Shown in pieces: positions 8,807 to 18,115 of a stretch of DNA of 64,000 nt. Numbering within the stretch: position 1 is the first letter of the stretch; each line of letters starts with the position of its first letter. Where the stretch lies: positions 620,001-684,000 of the forward strand of contig NZ_JAKUCN010000001.1 in the NCBI RefSeq assembly GCF_022808595.1, given 5' to 3'. Origin of the DNA: Microvirga solisilvae. GTDB taxonomy: Bacteria; Pseudomonadota; Alphaproteobacteria; Rhizobiales; Beijerinckiaceae. The notes below the pieces were generated by a model. It had not been told where the DNA came from. It saw only the letters and a program-made list of their open reading frames with translations, and did not search any database. The position numbers and the translations under genes were made by a program.

Positions 8807-9559
8807 TTAAACCCAGCCGCCGTCCACGAGGTAGGTCTGGGCCGACATGGCGCTGGAAGCATCCGAGCCCAGGAATAGCGCCATGTTGGCGATGTCCTGC
8901 GGCACGAGCTTGCGTTTCACGCATTGGCGCTTCAGCAATTCCTGCTCGCTTTCAGGCGTGAGCCACAGATCGATCTGGCGTTGGGTCATGATCCAGCCCG
9001 GCACGAGGCAGTTCACGCGGATATTCTTCGGGCCAAGCTCGCGGGCAAGAGCGCGTGTAAGACCAACCGAAGCGGACTTCGCCGTCTTGTAGGCTGCAAA
9101 GGAATCGTCACTCACCATGTAGCTCGTAGAGCCCATGTTGATGATGGAGCCGCCGCCTGCCTTCTCCATATCCGGCAGAACAGCCTGGGCCGCAAAAAAC
9201 TGGTGGTCGAGGTTCGTGGCAAAACGCTCGCGCCAGTATTCCGGCGTCACCTGATCGATGGTGTGACGGTCGTCACGGGCCGCATTGTTGATGAGGATCG
9301 TAATGGGGCCAAGCACCTCGCTGGCGCGTCGGATTGCGGCCTGAAGCGCCGGGATGTCGCGCACATCGTTGTGTTCGAAATGCACGCGCTCCCCGAGCTC
9401 TTTCGCCAAAGCCAGGCCCGCTTCCGCATTGAAGTCCAGGATGGCGACCTTGCTGCCCTGAGTATGGAAGTTACGCGCGATGCTCTCGCCGATGCCGCTG
9501 GCGCCGCCGGTGATGAGAACCGTCTTGCCCTTCAGCGAGCTGTAAATCGTTTCAGCCAT
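8807..9559 (-). CDS. SDR-family aldose 1-dehydrogenase (XylB-like, D-xylose/L-arabinose)
   Basis: This classical short-chain dehydrogenase has 250 residues: cofactor motif TGGASGIG (17-24), NNA followed by RDDRH, and catalytic Ser and Tyr-Lys in SYMVSDD and YKTAKS. From memory it aligns along its full length with Caulobacter crescentus XylB (D-xylose 1-dehydrogenase), sharing the N-terminal IYxSLKGK pattern, DDRH, LARELGP and the final DGGWV. It would oxidise a pentose at C1 to its lactone with NAD. It is the last gene of the chvE-gguA-gguB-aldehyde dehydrogenase operon, 27 bases after the preceding gene. Xylose and arabinose cannot be told apart here. Confidence 0.85.
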   Translation of the reverse strand: MAETIYSSLKGKTVLITGGASGIGESIARNFHTQGSKVAILDFNAEAGLALAKELGERVHFEHNDVRDIPALQAAIRRASEVLGPITILINNAARDDRHTIDQVTPEYWRERFATNLDHQFFAAQAVLPDMEKAGGGSIINMGSTSYMVSDDSFAAYKTAKSASVGLTRALARELGPKNIRVNCLVPGWIMTQRQIDLWLTPESEQELLKRQCVKRKLVPQDIANMALFLGSDASSAMSAQTYLVDGGWV

Positions 9560-9586
9560 GGATGTCTCGTTTGCTCTTGAACCGAA

Positions 9587-11062
9587 TTATTCGCTGCCCT
9601 TGGTCTTCGGCACGTAAGGACCATTGCCGTCGAAAACATAGGCTGTCTTGACCGTGGTGTAGAATTCCTGCGCGTAGCGCCCCTGCTCGCGCGGACCATA
9701 GGACGAGCCTTTGCGACCGCCGAACGGCACGTGATAGTCCACGCCTGCGGTCGGCAGGTTCACCATCACCATGCCGGCTTCCGCATGGCGCTTGAAGTGC
9801 CCCGCATATTTCAGGCTCGTGGTACAAATGCCAGAGGACAGGCCGAACGGCGTATCGTTGGCGAATTCCAGCGCCTCATCGTAATCCTTGGCGCGGATGA
9901 CGGTTGCCACGGGGCCGAAAATCTCCTCGCGGGCCACACGCATCGTGTTGTCGACTTCCGTGAACAGGGCCGGCGAGAGGTAGAAGCCGGGGGCGTCGCG
10001 CTTCAGAAGCTCGCCGCCAGCCGCTAGCTTGGCGCCCTCTTCCTGGCCGATCTTGATATACTTGAGATCCTGATCGAGCTGACTCTGATCCACCACGGGG
10101 CCGATATGCGTGCCGCTCTTGAGAGCATCATCGATCACGAGACCTTTCATGCGCTCCTGCATGGCCGCCACGAATTTGTCGTGAATTCCCTCCGTCACGA
10201 TCAGACGCGACGAGGCTGTGCAGCGCTGGCCGGTGGAGAAGAACGCGCTGTTGACGGCGCATTCCACGGCAACCTTGAGATCGGCATCGTCGAGCACGAC
10301 CATGGGATTCTTGCCGCCCATCTCGAGCTGAATCTTCTTCATCGGGTCTGCCGTGATGGCGCTCATGGCCACCCGACGTCCTGTCGGCACCGAGCCGGTG
10401 AAGGAGATGGCGGATACCTTCGGGCTCTGCAGCATGGCTTCGCCGACCACCGAGCCCTTGCCCATGACAAGGTTGAACACGCCCGCAGGCACACCGGCAC
10501 GGATGATGATCTCGGAGAGCGCATGAGCGGAAGCCGGAACCAGCTCGGCAGGCTTGAACACTACCGTATTGCCGTAAGCGAGCGCCGGAGCGATTTTCCA
10601 GGCCGGAATGGCGATCGGGAAGTTCCAGGGGGTGATGAGGCCGATCACGCCTACCGGCTCGCGGGTGATCTCAACGTCGACGGCCGGGCGAACAGAAGGC
10701 AGCTTCTCGCCCGCCAAGCGCAGGCATTCGCCAGCGAAGAACTGGAAGATCTGACCCGCGCGGGTGACCTCACCGATACCTTCCGGGAGAGTCTTGCCTT
10801 CCTCGCGGGAGAGCAGGCGTCCAAGCTCTTCCTTGCGGGCGAGGATCTCGTCTCCGACGGCCTTGAGGATGTCGTGGCGCTGCTGGATGGAGGAATGCGA
10901 CCAGGCCGGAAAAGCGGCGTAAGCGGCATCGATGGCAGTCTGGGCCTCGGCAGCCGAGGCACGGGCGAAATCACCGATCACATCGTTGGTGTTGGATGGG
11001 TTGAGATTCGGCGCAGCTTCGGATGCGGCGACCCATTCGCCGGCAATGTAGTTCTTGGTCAT
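9587..11062 (-). CDS. Alpha-ketoglutarate semialdehyde dehydrogenase-type ALDH
   Basis: This aldehyde dehydrogenase has 491 residues from the ATG at 11062, chosen because GGAG lies 8 bases upstream; in-frame starts further out are possible. Signatures are TPWNFPIAIPAWK, the general-base glutamate in LEMGGKNP and the nucleophilic cysteine in STGQRCTASS. It resembles NAD(P)-dependent succinate/alpha-ketoglutarate semialdehyde dehydrogenases. In this operon the role is the last Weimberg step, converting 2,5-dioxopentanoate to 2-oxoglutarate. It sits between gguB and the aldose dehydrogenase. Confidence 0.86.
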   Translation of the reverse strand: MTKNYIAGEWVAASEAAPNLNPSNTNDVIGDFARASAAEAQTAIDAAYAAFPAWSHSSIQQRHDILKAVGDEILARKEELGRLLSREEGKTLPEGIGEVTRAGQIFQFFAGECLRLAGEKLPSVRPAVDVEITREPVGVIGLITPWNFPIAIPAWKIAPALAYGNTVVFKPAELVPASAHALSEIIIRAGVPAGVFNLVMGKGSVVGEAMLQSPKVSAISFTGSVPTGRRVAMSAITADPMKKIQLEMGGKNPMVVLDDADLKVAVECAVNSAFFSTGQRCTASSRLIVTEGIHDKFVAAMQERMKGLVIDDALKSGTHIGPVVDQSQLDQDLKYIKIGQEEGAKLAAGGELLKRDAPGFYLSPALFTEVDNTMRVAREEIFGPVATVIRAKDYDEALEFANDTPFGLSSGICTTSLKYAGHFKRHAEAGMVMVNLPTAGVDYHVPFGGRKGSSYGPREQGRYAQEFYTTVKTAYVFDGNGPYVPKTKGSE

Positions 11063-11173
11063 CAGCATTTCTCCATTCCATTGCTGGCTTTGGCTCGTCC
11101 TGCCCTTCGGCAGCACGGCTCTCTAGCCGCTCACCCGGAGCCGAAGCTCCAGCGTTCTGATGCGGGCTTCTTG

Positions 11174-12373
11174 TTACTTCTTTCGGTTGTAGACGTCGAG
11201 AGACACGGCTGCGAGCAGCACAAGCCCCTTGATGACCTGCTGGTAGTCGATGCCGATGCCGAGGATCGACATGCCGTTGTTCATGACGCCCATGACAAAG
11301 GCGCCGATCACGGCACCCGTGACCTTGCCGACACCGCCCGTGGCAGAGGCGCCGCCGATGAAGACCGCCGCGATCACGTCCAGCTCGAAGCCAAGGCCGG
11401 CCTTCGGCGTTGCCGTGTTCAGGCGGGCCGCGAAGATGAGGCCGGCAAGGCCAGCCAGCACACCCATGTTCACGAAGGTCAGGAAGGTTAGGCGTTCGGT
11501 CTTGATGCCGGAGAGCCGCGCTGCCTTCTCATTGCCGCCCAGGGCATAAATGCGTCGGCCGATGGTCGTGCGGTTCGTCACGAAGGCGTACAAGACAATC
11601 AGCGCTGCCATGATGACGAGCACGTTCGGCAGGCCGCGATAGGTCGCCATCAGGTAGCAGAAGGCCACGATGAAAAGGGCCAGCAGCGCGTTCTTCGCCA
11701 CGAAGAGACCGAAAGGCGCCGTCTCCACGTCATGTTTCAGCTGATTGGCGCGGCTGCGCACGCTGAAATAGACGATTGCGATCACGCTCGCGACGCCGAT
11801 GAAGAGCGACGTGTAGTTGAAGCCCTCGCCGCCGAAGAAATCCGGGATGAAGCCGGAGCTGAGGCGCTGGAACACAACAGGGAACGGACCGACCGACATG
11901 CCGCCGAGAAGGGCCAGCGTAAGGCCCTTGAACACGAGCATGCCTGCAAGCGTCACGATGAAGGATGGAACCTTGAAGTAAGCGACCCAGTAACCCTGAG
12001 CCGCGCCGATGAGGCCGCCGACAATCAGGCAGGCGATGGTCGTCGTCACGGGATCGAAACCCCATCTCACCATCATGATGGCCGCCAGGCCTCCCACGAA
12101 GCCGACGATGGAGCCAACCGACAGATCGATATGACCGGCCACGATCACGAGGAGCATGCCCAACGCCATGATAACGATGTAGCTGTTCTGCAGCACGAGG
12201 TTCGTCATGTTGAGCGGGCGCAGCAGCGTGCCGTCCGTCGCGACCTGGAAGAACGCCATGATCGCCAGAAGGGCGAGCAACATGCCGTAGTCGCGGAAGT
12301 GGGTCTTCATGAACTCCAGCCACGATGTCTTCTGCTGGGGAACGTGGACCTCGTCAGCGGTTCTCGTATCCAT
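11174..12373 (-). CDS. gguB: Sugar ABC transporter permease GguB
   Basis: This permease has 399 residues from the ATG at 12373 (GGGGAG upstream) and about 10 membrane segments. It is of the XylH/GguB group, longer than the usual 320-residue RbsC type because of an inserted hydrophilic stretch (RSRANQLKHDVETAPFG). The family motif GHIDLSVGSIVGF and the C-terminal GGASATGGVGKVTGAVIGAF are present. It begins 1 base after gguA ends. It imports monosaccharides with ChvE and GguA. Confidence 0.93.
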   Translation of the reverse strand: MDTRTADEVHVPQQKTSWLEFMKTHFRDYGMLLALLAIMAFFQVATDGTLLRPLNMTNLVLQNSYIVIMALGMLLVIVAGHIDLSVGSIVGFVGGLAAIMMVRWGFDPVTTTIACLIVGGLIGAAQGYWVAYFKVPSFIVTLAGMLVFKGLTLALLGGMSVGPFPVVFQRLSSGFIPDFFGGEGFNYTSLFIGVASVIAIVYFSVRSRANQLKHDVETAPFGLFVAKNALLALFIVAFCYLMATYRGLPNVLVIMAALIVLYAFVTNRTTIGRRIYALGGNEKAARLSGIKTERLTFLTFVNMGVLAGLAGLIFAARLNTATPKAGLGFELDVIAAVFIGGASATGGVGKVTGAVIGAFVMGVMNNGMSILGIGIDYQQVIKGLVLLAAVSLDVYNRKK

Positions 12374-12374
12374 C

Positions 12375-13904
12375 TCAGCGTCTCCCCGACTTAACGATAG
12401 CGTGCATGATCTTTTCCTGCGAGGCCTCGGCCACATCGAGCTCGGCAATCAGGGAGCCCTCGTTCATCACGTAGATCCTGTCGCACATGCCGAGTAGTTC
12501 CGGCATTTCCGACGAGATCATGAGAACGCCCTTTCCGGCATCTGCCAGGCCATTGATGATCGTGTAGATTTCGTACTTCGCGCCCACGTCAATGCCGCGG
12601 GTCGGCTCGTCCAGAATGAGGATTTCCGGGTTGGAGAAGAGCCATTTGCTCAACACCACCTTCTGCTGGTTTCCGCCGGAGAGGTTCACCGTTTCCTGGA
12701 AGACGTTGGGCGAGCGGATGCGCATCTTGCCGCGATAATCGTTGGCGACGGCCAGTTCGCGAATGTCGTCGATGACGAAGTTCTTGGCCACGCCTTTGAG
12801 ATTGGCGAGCGAGATGTTCTTGCGGATGTCCTCTTCCAGGACGAGGCCATAGGTCTTGCGGTCCTCGGTGGCATAGGCGATCCCGTTTCCTACTGCCTTT
12901 TCGACCGAACTCACGTCGATCTCCTTGCCGTGCAGAAGAACGCGGCCTGAGGTGTGCTGGCCGTAGCTGCGGCCGAAGAGGCTCATGGCGAACTCGGTGC
13001 GCCCTGCCCCCATGAGGCCGGCAATGCCGACGATCTCGCCACGCCGGATGTTCAGGTTGACGTTCTTGACCACCTGAACGTTGGAGTGCAGCGGATGATA
13101 GGTCGACCAGTTCTCGACCTGGAAGATCGTCTTGCCGATCCTGGATTGCCGTTTCGGATAGCGGTCAGCCATGGTGCGGCCCACCATGCCACGGATGATC
13201 CGGTCCTCGCTGATCTCGCCCGCATGGCAATCCAGCGTCTCCACCGTCGTTCCATCGCGCAGAACCGTGATGGAATCCGCAACCTTCGTGATCTCGTTGA
13301 GCTTGTGCGAGATCAGGATGGAGGAAATGCCTTGCGCCTTGAACTGCAGGAGAAGATTCAGGAGCGCGTCGCTGTCCTTCTCGTTCAGGCTCGCGGTCGG
13401 CTCGTCCAGGATCAGCAGCTTGACCTTCTTGGAGAGAGCCTTGGCAATCTCCACGAGCTGTTGCTTGCCGACGCCGATATTAGTGACGAGCGTCTCGGGA
13501 GACTCGTTCAAGCCCACCATCTTGAGAAGCTGCTTCGTCCGCGCGAAGGCCACCGACCAATCGATGACGCCGTATGTGGCCTGCTCATTGCCGAGGAAGA
13601 TGTTTTCCGCAATCGACAGGAGCGGCACAAGGGCCAGCTCCTGGTGAATGATGATGATACCAAGTTCTTCGCTGTCGGCGATGTCCTTGAAGCGCCGCTC
13701 CTGGCCCTCATACACGATCTCGCCGGAATAGGATCCGTGCGGATAGACGCCGCTCAGAACCTTCATCAGGGTCGATTTTCCGGCCCCGTTCTCGCCCACC
13801 AATGCATGGATCTCACCGGCCTTGACGGTGATGTTGACGTTGTCGAGCGCCTTCACGCCCGGAAACGTCTTCGTGATCCCTCGCATTTCAAGGATCGCAT
13901 TCAT
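12375..13904 (-). CDS. gguA: Sugar ABC transporter ATP-binding protein GguA
   Basis: This is a tandem ATPase of 509 residues. The first domain has Walker [11 protein letters not shown]-loop [10 protein letters not shown], and Walker [12 protein letters not shown]; the second has the degenerate Walker [10 protein letters not shown], signature LSGGNQQK and Walker [14 protein letters not shown], as is normal for RbsA/XylG/GguA proteins. I start at the ATG at 13904 because GAGG lies 8 bases upstream. It follows chvE after 100 bases that hold two strong hairpins. Confidence 0.94.
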   Translation of the reverse strand: MNAILEMRGITKTFPGVKALDNVNITVKAGEIHALVGENGAGKSTLMKVLSGVYPHGSYSGEIVYEGQERRFKDIADSEELGIIIIHQELALVPLLSIAENIFLGNEQATYGVIDWSVAFARTKQLLKMVGLNESPETLVTNIGVGKQQLVEIAKALSKKVKLLILDEPTASLNEKDSDALLNLLLQFKAQGISSILISHKLNEITKVADSITVLRDGTTVETLDCHAGEISEDRIIRGMVGRTMADRYPKRQSRIGKTIFQVENWSTYHPLHSNVQVVKNVNLNIRRGEIVGIAGLMGAGRTEFAMSLFGRSYGQHTSGRVLLHGKEIDVSSVEKAVGNGIAYATEDRKTYGLVLEEDIRKNISLANLKGVAKNFVIDDIRELAVANDYRGKMRIRSPNVFQETVNLSGGNQQKVVLSKWLFSNPEILILDEPTRGIDVGAKYEIYTIINGLADAGKGVLMISSEMPELLGMCDRIYVMNEGSLIAELDVAEASQEKIMHAIVKSGRR

Positions 13905-13927
13905 CTTGGAAACCTCAGGCAACTCGA

Positions 13928-13949
13928 GGACGGGCCCATAAGCCCGTCC
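13928..13949 (-). promoter_or_regulatory. Intergenic hairpin A between chvE and gguA
   Basis: GGACGGGC (13928-13935) pairs perfectly with GCCCGTCC (13942-13949), loop 6. No T-run follows in the minus direction. With the neighbouring hairpin it probably shields the chvE message or attenuates read-through into gguA. Confidence 0.6.
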
Positions 13950-13961
13950 AGAAATGAGTAA

Positions 13962-13988
13962 GGACCCTGCGCGGATTGCGCAGGGTCC
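13962..13988 (-). promoter_or_regulatory. Intergenic hairpin B directly after chvE
   Basis: GGACCCTGCGC (13962-13972) pairs perfectly with GCGCAGGGTCC (13978-13988) around 5 bases, 16 bases beyond the chvE stop. Such stem-loops after binding-protein genes usually stabilise the upstream message, giving more receptor than transporter. Confidence 0.65.
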
Positions 13989-14004
13989 GTCTCCCGTTCA
14001 AGTC

Positions 14005-15123
14005 TTACTTGAACTGATCTTCCTTGTAGTAGCCGCTGCCGACCAGAACTTCCTTCCAGTTGGAAGCATCGACGCTCACCGGCTTCAGCAGATAGGCAGG
14101 AACGGTCTTCACGCCGTTCTCGTAGGTCTTCGTGTCGTTCACCTCGGGCTGCTTGCCCGACAGAACGGCGTCCACCATGTTGGCCGTCACCTTGGCGAGT
14201 TCGCGGGTGTCCTTGAACACGGTCGAGGTCTGTTCCTTGGCGAGGATCGACTTGACGGAGGGAACCTCGGCGTCCTGTCCGGTGATCACCGGCATGGGCT
14301 GCTTGGGCGTGCCGTAGCCGACGCCCTTGAGCGAGGAGATGATGCCGATGCTCAGGCCATCGTAAGGCGAGAGAACCGCGTCGACGCGCTTGTCGGTGTA
14401 ATAGGCCGAGAGCAGGTTATCCATGCGGGCCTGGGCGACAGCGCCGTCCCAACGCAGGGTCGAAACCTTGTCCATGCCCGTCTGTCCGCTGAGCACCTTG
14501 AGCTTGCCGCTCTTGATATACGGGTCGAGAACCGACATGGCGCCGTTGTAGAAGAAGTAGGCGTTGTTGTCGTCGGGCGAGCCGCCGAAGAGCTCGATAT
14601 TGAACGGACCCTTGCCCTCCTTCAGGCCGAGAGCCTTCTCGATGTAGCCGCCTTGGAGAACGCCTACCTGGAAGTTGTCGAAGGTAGCGTAGTAATCAAC
14701 GTTCTTCGAGTTACGGATCAAGCGGTCATAGGCGATGACCTTGATACCCTTATCGGCTGCCTGCTGCAGCGCGTCCGACAGGGTCGTGCCGTCGATGGAG
14801 GCGATCACGAGCACCTTGGCGCCCTTCGTGATCATGTTCTCGATCTGGGAAAGCTGGTTCGGGATGTCGTCTTCAGCATATTGAAGGTCGACGTTATAGC
14901 CCTTCTCTTTGAGCACCTTGACCATGTTGTTGCCGTCGTCGATCCAGCGTGCGGATGACTTGGTGGGCATGGCCACGCCGACGGTAGCCTTGTCCTGCGC
15001 AAAAGCCGGGGTGAGCAGACTGGTCGCTCCGAGAGCCAGCGCTGCGATAGTCGTCGTAATCGTCCTCAAGGTCGTTCTCCCTTTCGATCCGATGGCCGGG
15101 CCATTCTGGTTGTGCCGGCTCAT
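14005..15123 (-). CDS. chvE: Periplasmic multiple-sugar-binding protein ChvE
   Basis: This type-1 periplasmic binding protein has 372 residues from the ATG at 15123. A TTG at 15069 with GGGAG 7 bases upstream would give 354 residues and a shorter, more typical signal peptide; both starts are credible. Cleavage is after TPAFA. Family sequences include [53 protein letters not shown] and PVITGQDAE, very close to Agrobacterium ChvE, which binds arabinose, xylose, galactose and glucose and is also the virulence sugar sensor there. It leads the chvE-gguAB operon. Confidence 0.94.
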   Translation of the reverse strand: MSRHNQNGPAIGSKGRTTLRTITTTIAALALGATSLLTPAFAQDKATVGVAMPTKSSARWIDDGNNMVKVLKEKGYNVDLQYAEDDIPNQLSQIENMITKGAKVLVIASIDGTTLSDALQQAADKGIKVIAYDRLIRNSKNVDYYATFDNFQVGVLQGGYIEKALGLKEGKGPFNIELFGGSPDDNNAYFFYNGAMSVLDPYIKSGKLKVLSGQTGMDKVSTLRWDGAVAQARMDNLLSAYYTDKRVDAVLSPYDGLSIGIISSLKGVGYGTPKQPMPVITGQDAEVPSVKSILAKEQTSTVFKDTRELAKVTANMVDAVLSGKQPEVNDTKTYENGVKTVPAYLLKPVSVDASNWKEVLVGSGYYKEDQFK

Positions 15124-15281
15124 ATCTAGAGTTCCTACGCGGCGGGCCTAGGCGGGCTACTCGTCACAGCGGGGCAGCAACGTCGAAGCACGGGCGTCCT
15201 GAGAGAGGCTTCTACAGAAGCCCTTTTTCAGCTGCATCTCAGGCGCTGGGATCGTTAAGCCCATGCGCCCGATCGCCCAAT

Positions 15282-15297
15282 AATACTATAATACTAT
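15282..15297. promoter_or_regulatory. Tandem AATACTAT repeat containing a TATTATA core, upstream of chvE
   Basis: AATACTAT occurs twice in tandem (15282-15289, 15290-15297). The junction forms TATAATA at 15287-15293, which is the TATTATA core on the minus strand, flanked by AG and GT to give AGTATTATAGT. It lies about 165 bases upstream of the chvE ATG in the 236-base gap between gntR and chvE, in otherwise GC-rich DNA. It is a candidate operator; it could equally contain a -10 element. Confidence 0.5.
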
Positions 15298-15359
15298 TTT
15301 GGGTGGGAGAAGCCGCTCCACCCCGTTTTATCCAGAGCTTAGACGGATGAAACTAGAGT

Positions 15360-16133
15360 TCAGATGCCGGAGAACGCATGCGTCTGGATCGTAGCCAGAG
15401 TGCTCGCGCTCTGCTTGATCCTTACCCGCTCCGCTGCCTGCATGATCAGAACAGACATGGCCTCGCTCGCAGCGGACGGGTCCTGTTCCTCGATGGCATC
15501 GAATACTGCCTGATGCTGCTTCATGACCGTGTCGAAGCGCTCGTCGCTGGAAACGGGCGAGCTGATCGTGAAGGAGGTCGCCAAAGCGGCGCCGATCACC
15601 GAACCGATGGATTGCAGGAACGGGTTCCCCGAGGCTTCGAGGATGGCCTGATGAAAGGCCAGGTCCGCCTTGGTGAAGCCCTGCCGGTTGGTGGCGCATC
15701 CATACATGGCTTCAAGAGCTTTGCGCATGATCTCAAGCTGCCTGGAGGTCCGACGAAGGGCCGCCGTCGCGCAGGCGAAGGGCTCCAGCGTCTGACGGAT
15801 CTCGAAGAGCCAGCCGAGGAACTGGGCATCCACCCCCATCTCAAGATGCCACTCGAGAATGTCGGAGTCGAACATGTTCCAGTTGTTGCGATCCAGCACC
15901 TTGGTGCCGACCTTGGTCTTGGATTCGATAAGACCTTTCGCGGCGAGGGTTTTCAGCGCTTCGCGGAGAGCCGTGCGCGACACCCCGAACAGCTCCATGA
16001 GTTCGGCATCTCCCGGCAGGATGCTGCCGACGGGGAAACGTCCCTTCATGATGTTCTGGCCAATCCCATGGGCGACGAGATCATGTGCGGATCGCGTTCT
16101 TACAGGCCTCTTGAGATCGTTTGCCAAAACCAT
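15360..16133 (-). CDS. GntR-family transcriptional regulator (FadR/FCD subfamily)
   Basis: The protein has 257 residues. The N-terminal winged helix contains GDAELMELFGVSRTALREAL (about 41-60) and the beta-wing KGLIESKTKVGTKVL. The C-terminal FCD all-helical domain shows the metal and ligand pattern EIRQTLEPFACATAA, DLAFHQAILEASGN and KQHQAVFDAI. FCD regulators typically sense organic acids or sugar acids. The gene is placed between the two sugar ABC operons on the same strand, 18 bases after the YjfF-like permease, so it is probably co-transcribed with the first transporter and controls the island. Three TATTATA sites nearby are candidate targets. Confidence 0.9.
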   Translation of the reverse strand: MVLANDLKRPVRTRSAHDLVAHGIGQNIMKGRFPVGSILPGDAELMELFGVSRTALREALKTLAAKGLIESKTKVGTKVLDRNNWNMFDSDILEWHLEMGVDAQFLGWLFEIRQTLEPFACATAALRRTSRQLEIMRKALEAMYGCATNRQGFTKADLAFHQAILEASGNPFLQSIGSVIGAALATSFTISSPVSSDERFDTVMKQHQAVFDAIEEQDPSAASEAMSVLIMQAAERVRIKQSASTLATIQTHAFSGI

Positions 16134-16151
16134 GATGCGCTCTTGAAACCT

Positions 16152-17108
16152 CTATCTTGTCCGGATCGATGCCGCCGACAGCCCTCTCTGAAGAACGATG
16201 AAAGCGAAGAGCAGAGCGCCAATCGCAATCTTGGTCCACCAGGAACTCAAGGTTCCCTCAAAGGTGATGTAGGTCTGGATCAACCCCTGGATGAGCACGC
16301 CGACAAGCGTGCCGATGATTGTGCCGGAACCGCCCGTCAGAAGCGTGCCGCCGATAACGACGGCCGCAATCGTATCGAGCTCGACCCCGGTCGCTGCAAG
16401 GGAATAACCTGCCGAGGTGTAAAAAGAAAAGACGATTCCAGCCAAAGCCGCCAGAAAACTGGACAGCATGTAGATCCTCACCGTGGTCTTCCCCACGGGC
16501 ACGCCCATCAATTCTGCGGACGTCCTGTTGCCGCCCAGAGCGTAAACATTGGCCCCGAAACGGGTGAAATGCGCCAGGACCACGCCAATCGCGACCACCA
16601 CGAGCATGGTCAGCGCGATGAAGGTCAGGCGCCCTCCTCCTGGAAGCGAGAATGCGATGTCCGTGATCTGGCCGTAGGCAGGAGCATTGATGGGGATCGA
16701 GTCCGTGGTGAGCACGAAGCACAGGCCACGCGCAAGGAACATTCCGGCCAACGTCACGATGAAGGCCGGGATCTGGAAGGTATGGATCAGGAATCCCATC
16801 GCTGCCCCGAACAGGGCCGCAAGTCCCAGGATGAGCACGAATGCCACATACGTATTGAGCCCATGTTGCTCGATGGTGACCGCCAGAAAGACACCGGTGA
16901 AGGCAATGACCGATCCCACCGACAGGTCGATGCCGCCCGACAGGATCACGAAGGTCATGCCTACCGCGACGATACCGAGAAAGGCGTTGTCCGTGAGAAG
17001 ATTGCCGATGACCCGCGTCGAGGCAAAGCTCGGGAATTGCGCGAGGCAGATCAGGTAGCCCGCGATGAAGACGGCAAGGGTGATCAGAACTGGCAGGTGG
17101 CGGCGCAT
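16152..17108 (-). CDS. Sugar ABC transporter permease (YjfF-like)
   Basis: This RbsC-family permease has 318 residues and 8-10 membrane helices, with SGGIDLSVGSVIAFTG and GGTLLTGGSGTIIGTLVG. It most resembles E. coli YjfF, one of the two permeases of the galactofuranose importer. It overlaps the upstream permease by one base (TGATG). Two different permeases imply a heterodimeric channel. The substrate here is likely a pentose or a related sugar given the catabolic genes, but this is inference. Confidence 0.9.
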   Translation of the reverse strand: MRRHLPVLITLAVFIAGYLICLAQFPSFASTRVIGNLLTDNAFLGIVAVGMTFVILSGGIDLSVGSVIAFTGVFLAVTIEQHGLNTYVAFVLILGLAALFGAAMGFLIHTFQIPAFIVTLAGMFLARGLCFVLTTDSIPINAPAYGQITDIAFSLPGGGRLTFIALTMLVVVAIGVVLAHFTRFGANVYALGGNRTSAELMGVPVGKTTVRIYMLSSFLAALAGIVFSFYTSAGYSLAATGVELDTIAAVVIGGTLLTGGSGTIIGTLVGVLIQGLIQTYITFEGTLSSWWTKIAIGALLFAFIVLQRGLSAASIRTR

Positions 17109-18115
17109 CAGATCTTGCTCCTCTTCCAGACGACACCCAGTCCCGACAGGACGGGCGACTGCGCCAGAAGCACGGCCAGCACAACGATGGCCTTCACGAT
17201 CAGGTTGTACTCGGGCGGATATCCGCTGAGTAGGATGCCGGTGTTCATGGCCTGGATGATGAGCGCTCCCACCACCGAAAGACCAAGGCTGAAACGCCCG
17301 CCGAAAAGCGACGTACCGCCGATGACCACAGCCAGAATGGCATCGAGCTCAAGCCAGAGACCTGCATTATTGGCATCGGCTCCGCGAATGTCGGCCGTGA
17401 CGATCAGACCTGCGATGGCAGCACAGAGACTGCACCACATATAGACCGCGATGGTGACGGCCTTCGTGCCGATGCCTGCATAAGCGCTCGAGCGGACATT
17501 CGCCCCGATGGACTCGATGAAGAGCCCTAGAGCCGTATGACGGACGACAAAATGCGTCATGATCAGCATCACGAGAGCAATGATCACCGGCATGGGAAGC
17601 ATGAGGAACGATCCGCTTCCGATGGCGGCGAACCCTTCACTGACGAAGGTGATGATCTGCCCCTCAGTGATGAGCTGCGCGAAACCCCGTCCCGCCACCA
17701 TCAGGATCAGGGTCGCCACGAAAGGCTGGATTTCGAGAACGGCGACGAGGATGCCGTTCCACAACCCGCAGGCCAAGCCGATCCCGGCTGCGGCGGCGAG
17801 CGCCACCGGCAAGGGATAGCCCTGCGCTGTCATACTGGCGGCCATGGCTCCGGCGATTGCCATTACTGCGCCGACTGAGAGATCGATGCCACGCGTGGCA
17901 ATGACGAGGGTCATTCCCAACGCCAGGATGGCGACGGGAGCACCACGGTTGAGCACGTCGATCAGACTGCCGAAAAGACGCCCATCCTGGAGGCGGATCG
18001 CGAAGAAATCGCGGAATACCAACCAGTTGACGAGCAGAACGACAAGGAGCGCTGCAACCTGAGGCAGTCCTTTGGGAAGAGTACGGGAGGCGCTGGCCTG
18101 CACTACGCTGCTCAT
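17108..18115 (-). CDS. Sugar ABC transporter permease (YtfT-like)
   Basis: This RbsC-family permease has 335 residues. The motif TRGIDLSVGAVMAIAGAMAA and the C-terminal GGTSLFGGRFSLGLSVVGA are diagnostic. Its start overlaps the ATPase stop by 4 bases (ATGA) and its stop overlaps the next permease start, so the unit is translationally coupled. It pairs with the YjfF-like permease. Confidence 0.9.
   Translation of the reverse strand: MSSVVQASASRTLPKGLPQVAALLVVLLVNWLVFRDFFAIRLQDGRLFGSLIDVLNRGAPVAILALGMTLVIATRGIDLSVGAVMAIAGAMAASMTAQGYPLPVALAAAAGIGLACGLWNGILVAVLEIQPFVATLILMVAGRGFAQLITEGQIITFVSEGFAAIGSGSFLMLPMPVIIALVMLIMTHFVVRHTALGLFIESIGANVRSSAYAGIGTKAVTIAVYMWCSLCAAIAGLIVTADIRGADANNAGLWLELDAILAVVIGGTSLFGGRFSLGLSVVGALIIQAMNTGILLSGYPPEYNLIVKAIVVLAVLLAQSPVLSGLGVVWKRSKI

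Noticed and set aside
15282..15297. The AATACTAT tandem repeat as a mobile-element or replication-origin repeat
   Set aside because: Only two units are present and they sit in a promoter region next to a regulator gene; an operator or -10 role is simpler.
15378..17444. 688-codon open frame on the plus strand opposite gntR and the permeases
   Set aside because: It is antisense to three well-recognised genes and its translation is rich in Arg, His, Gln and Asp without any domain, as expected of a GC-rich shadow frame.
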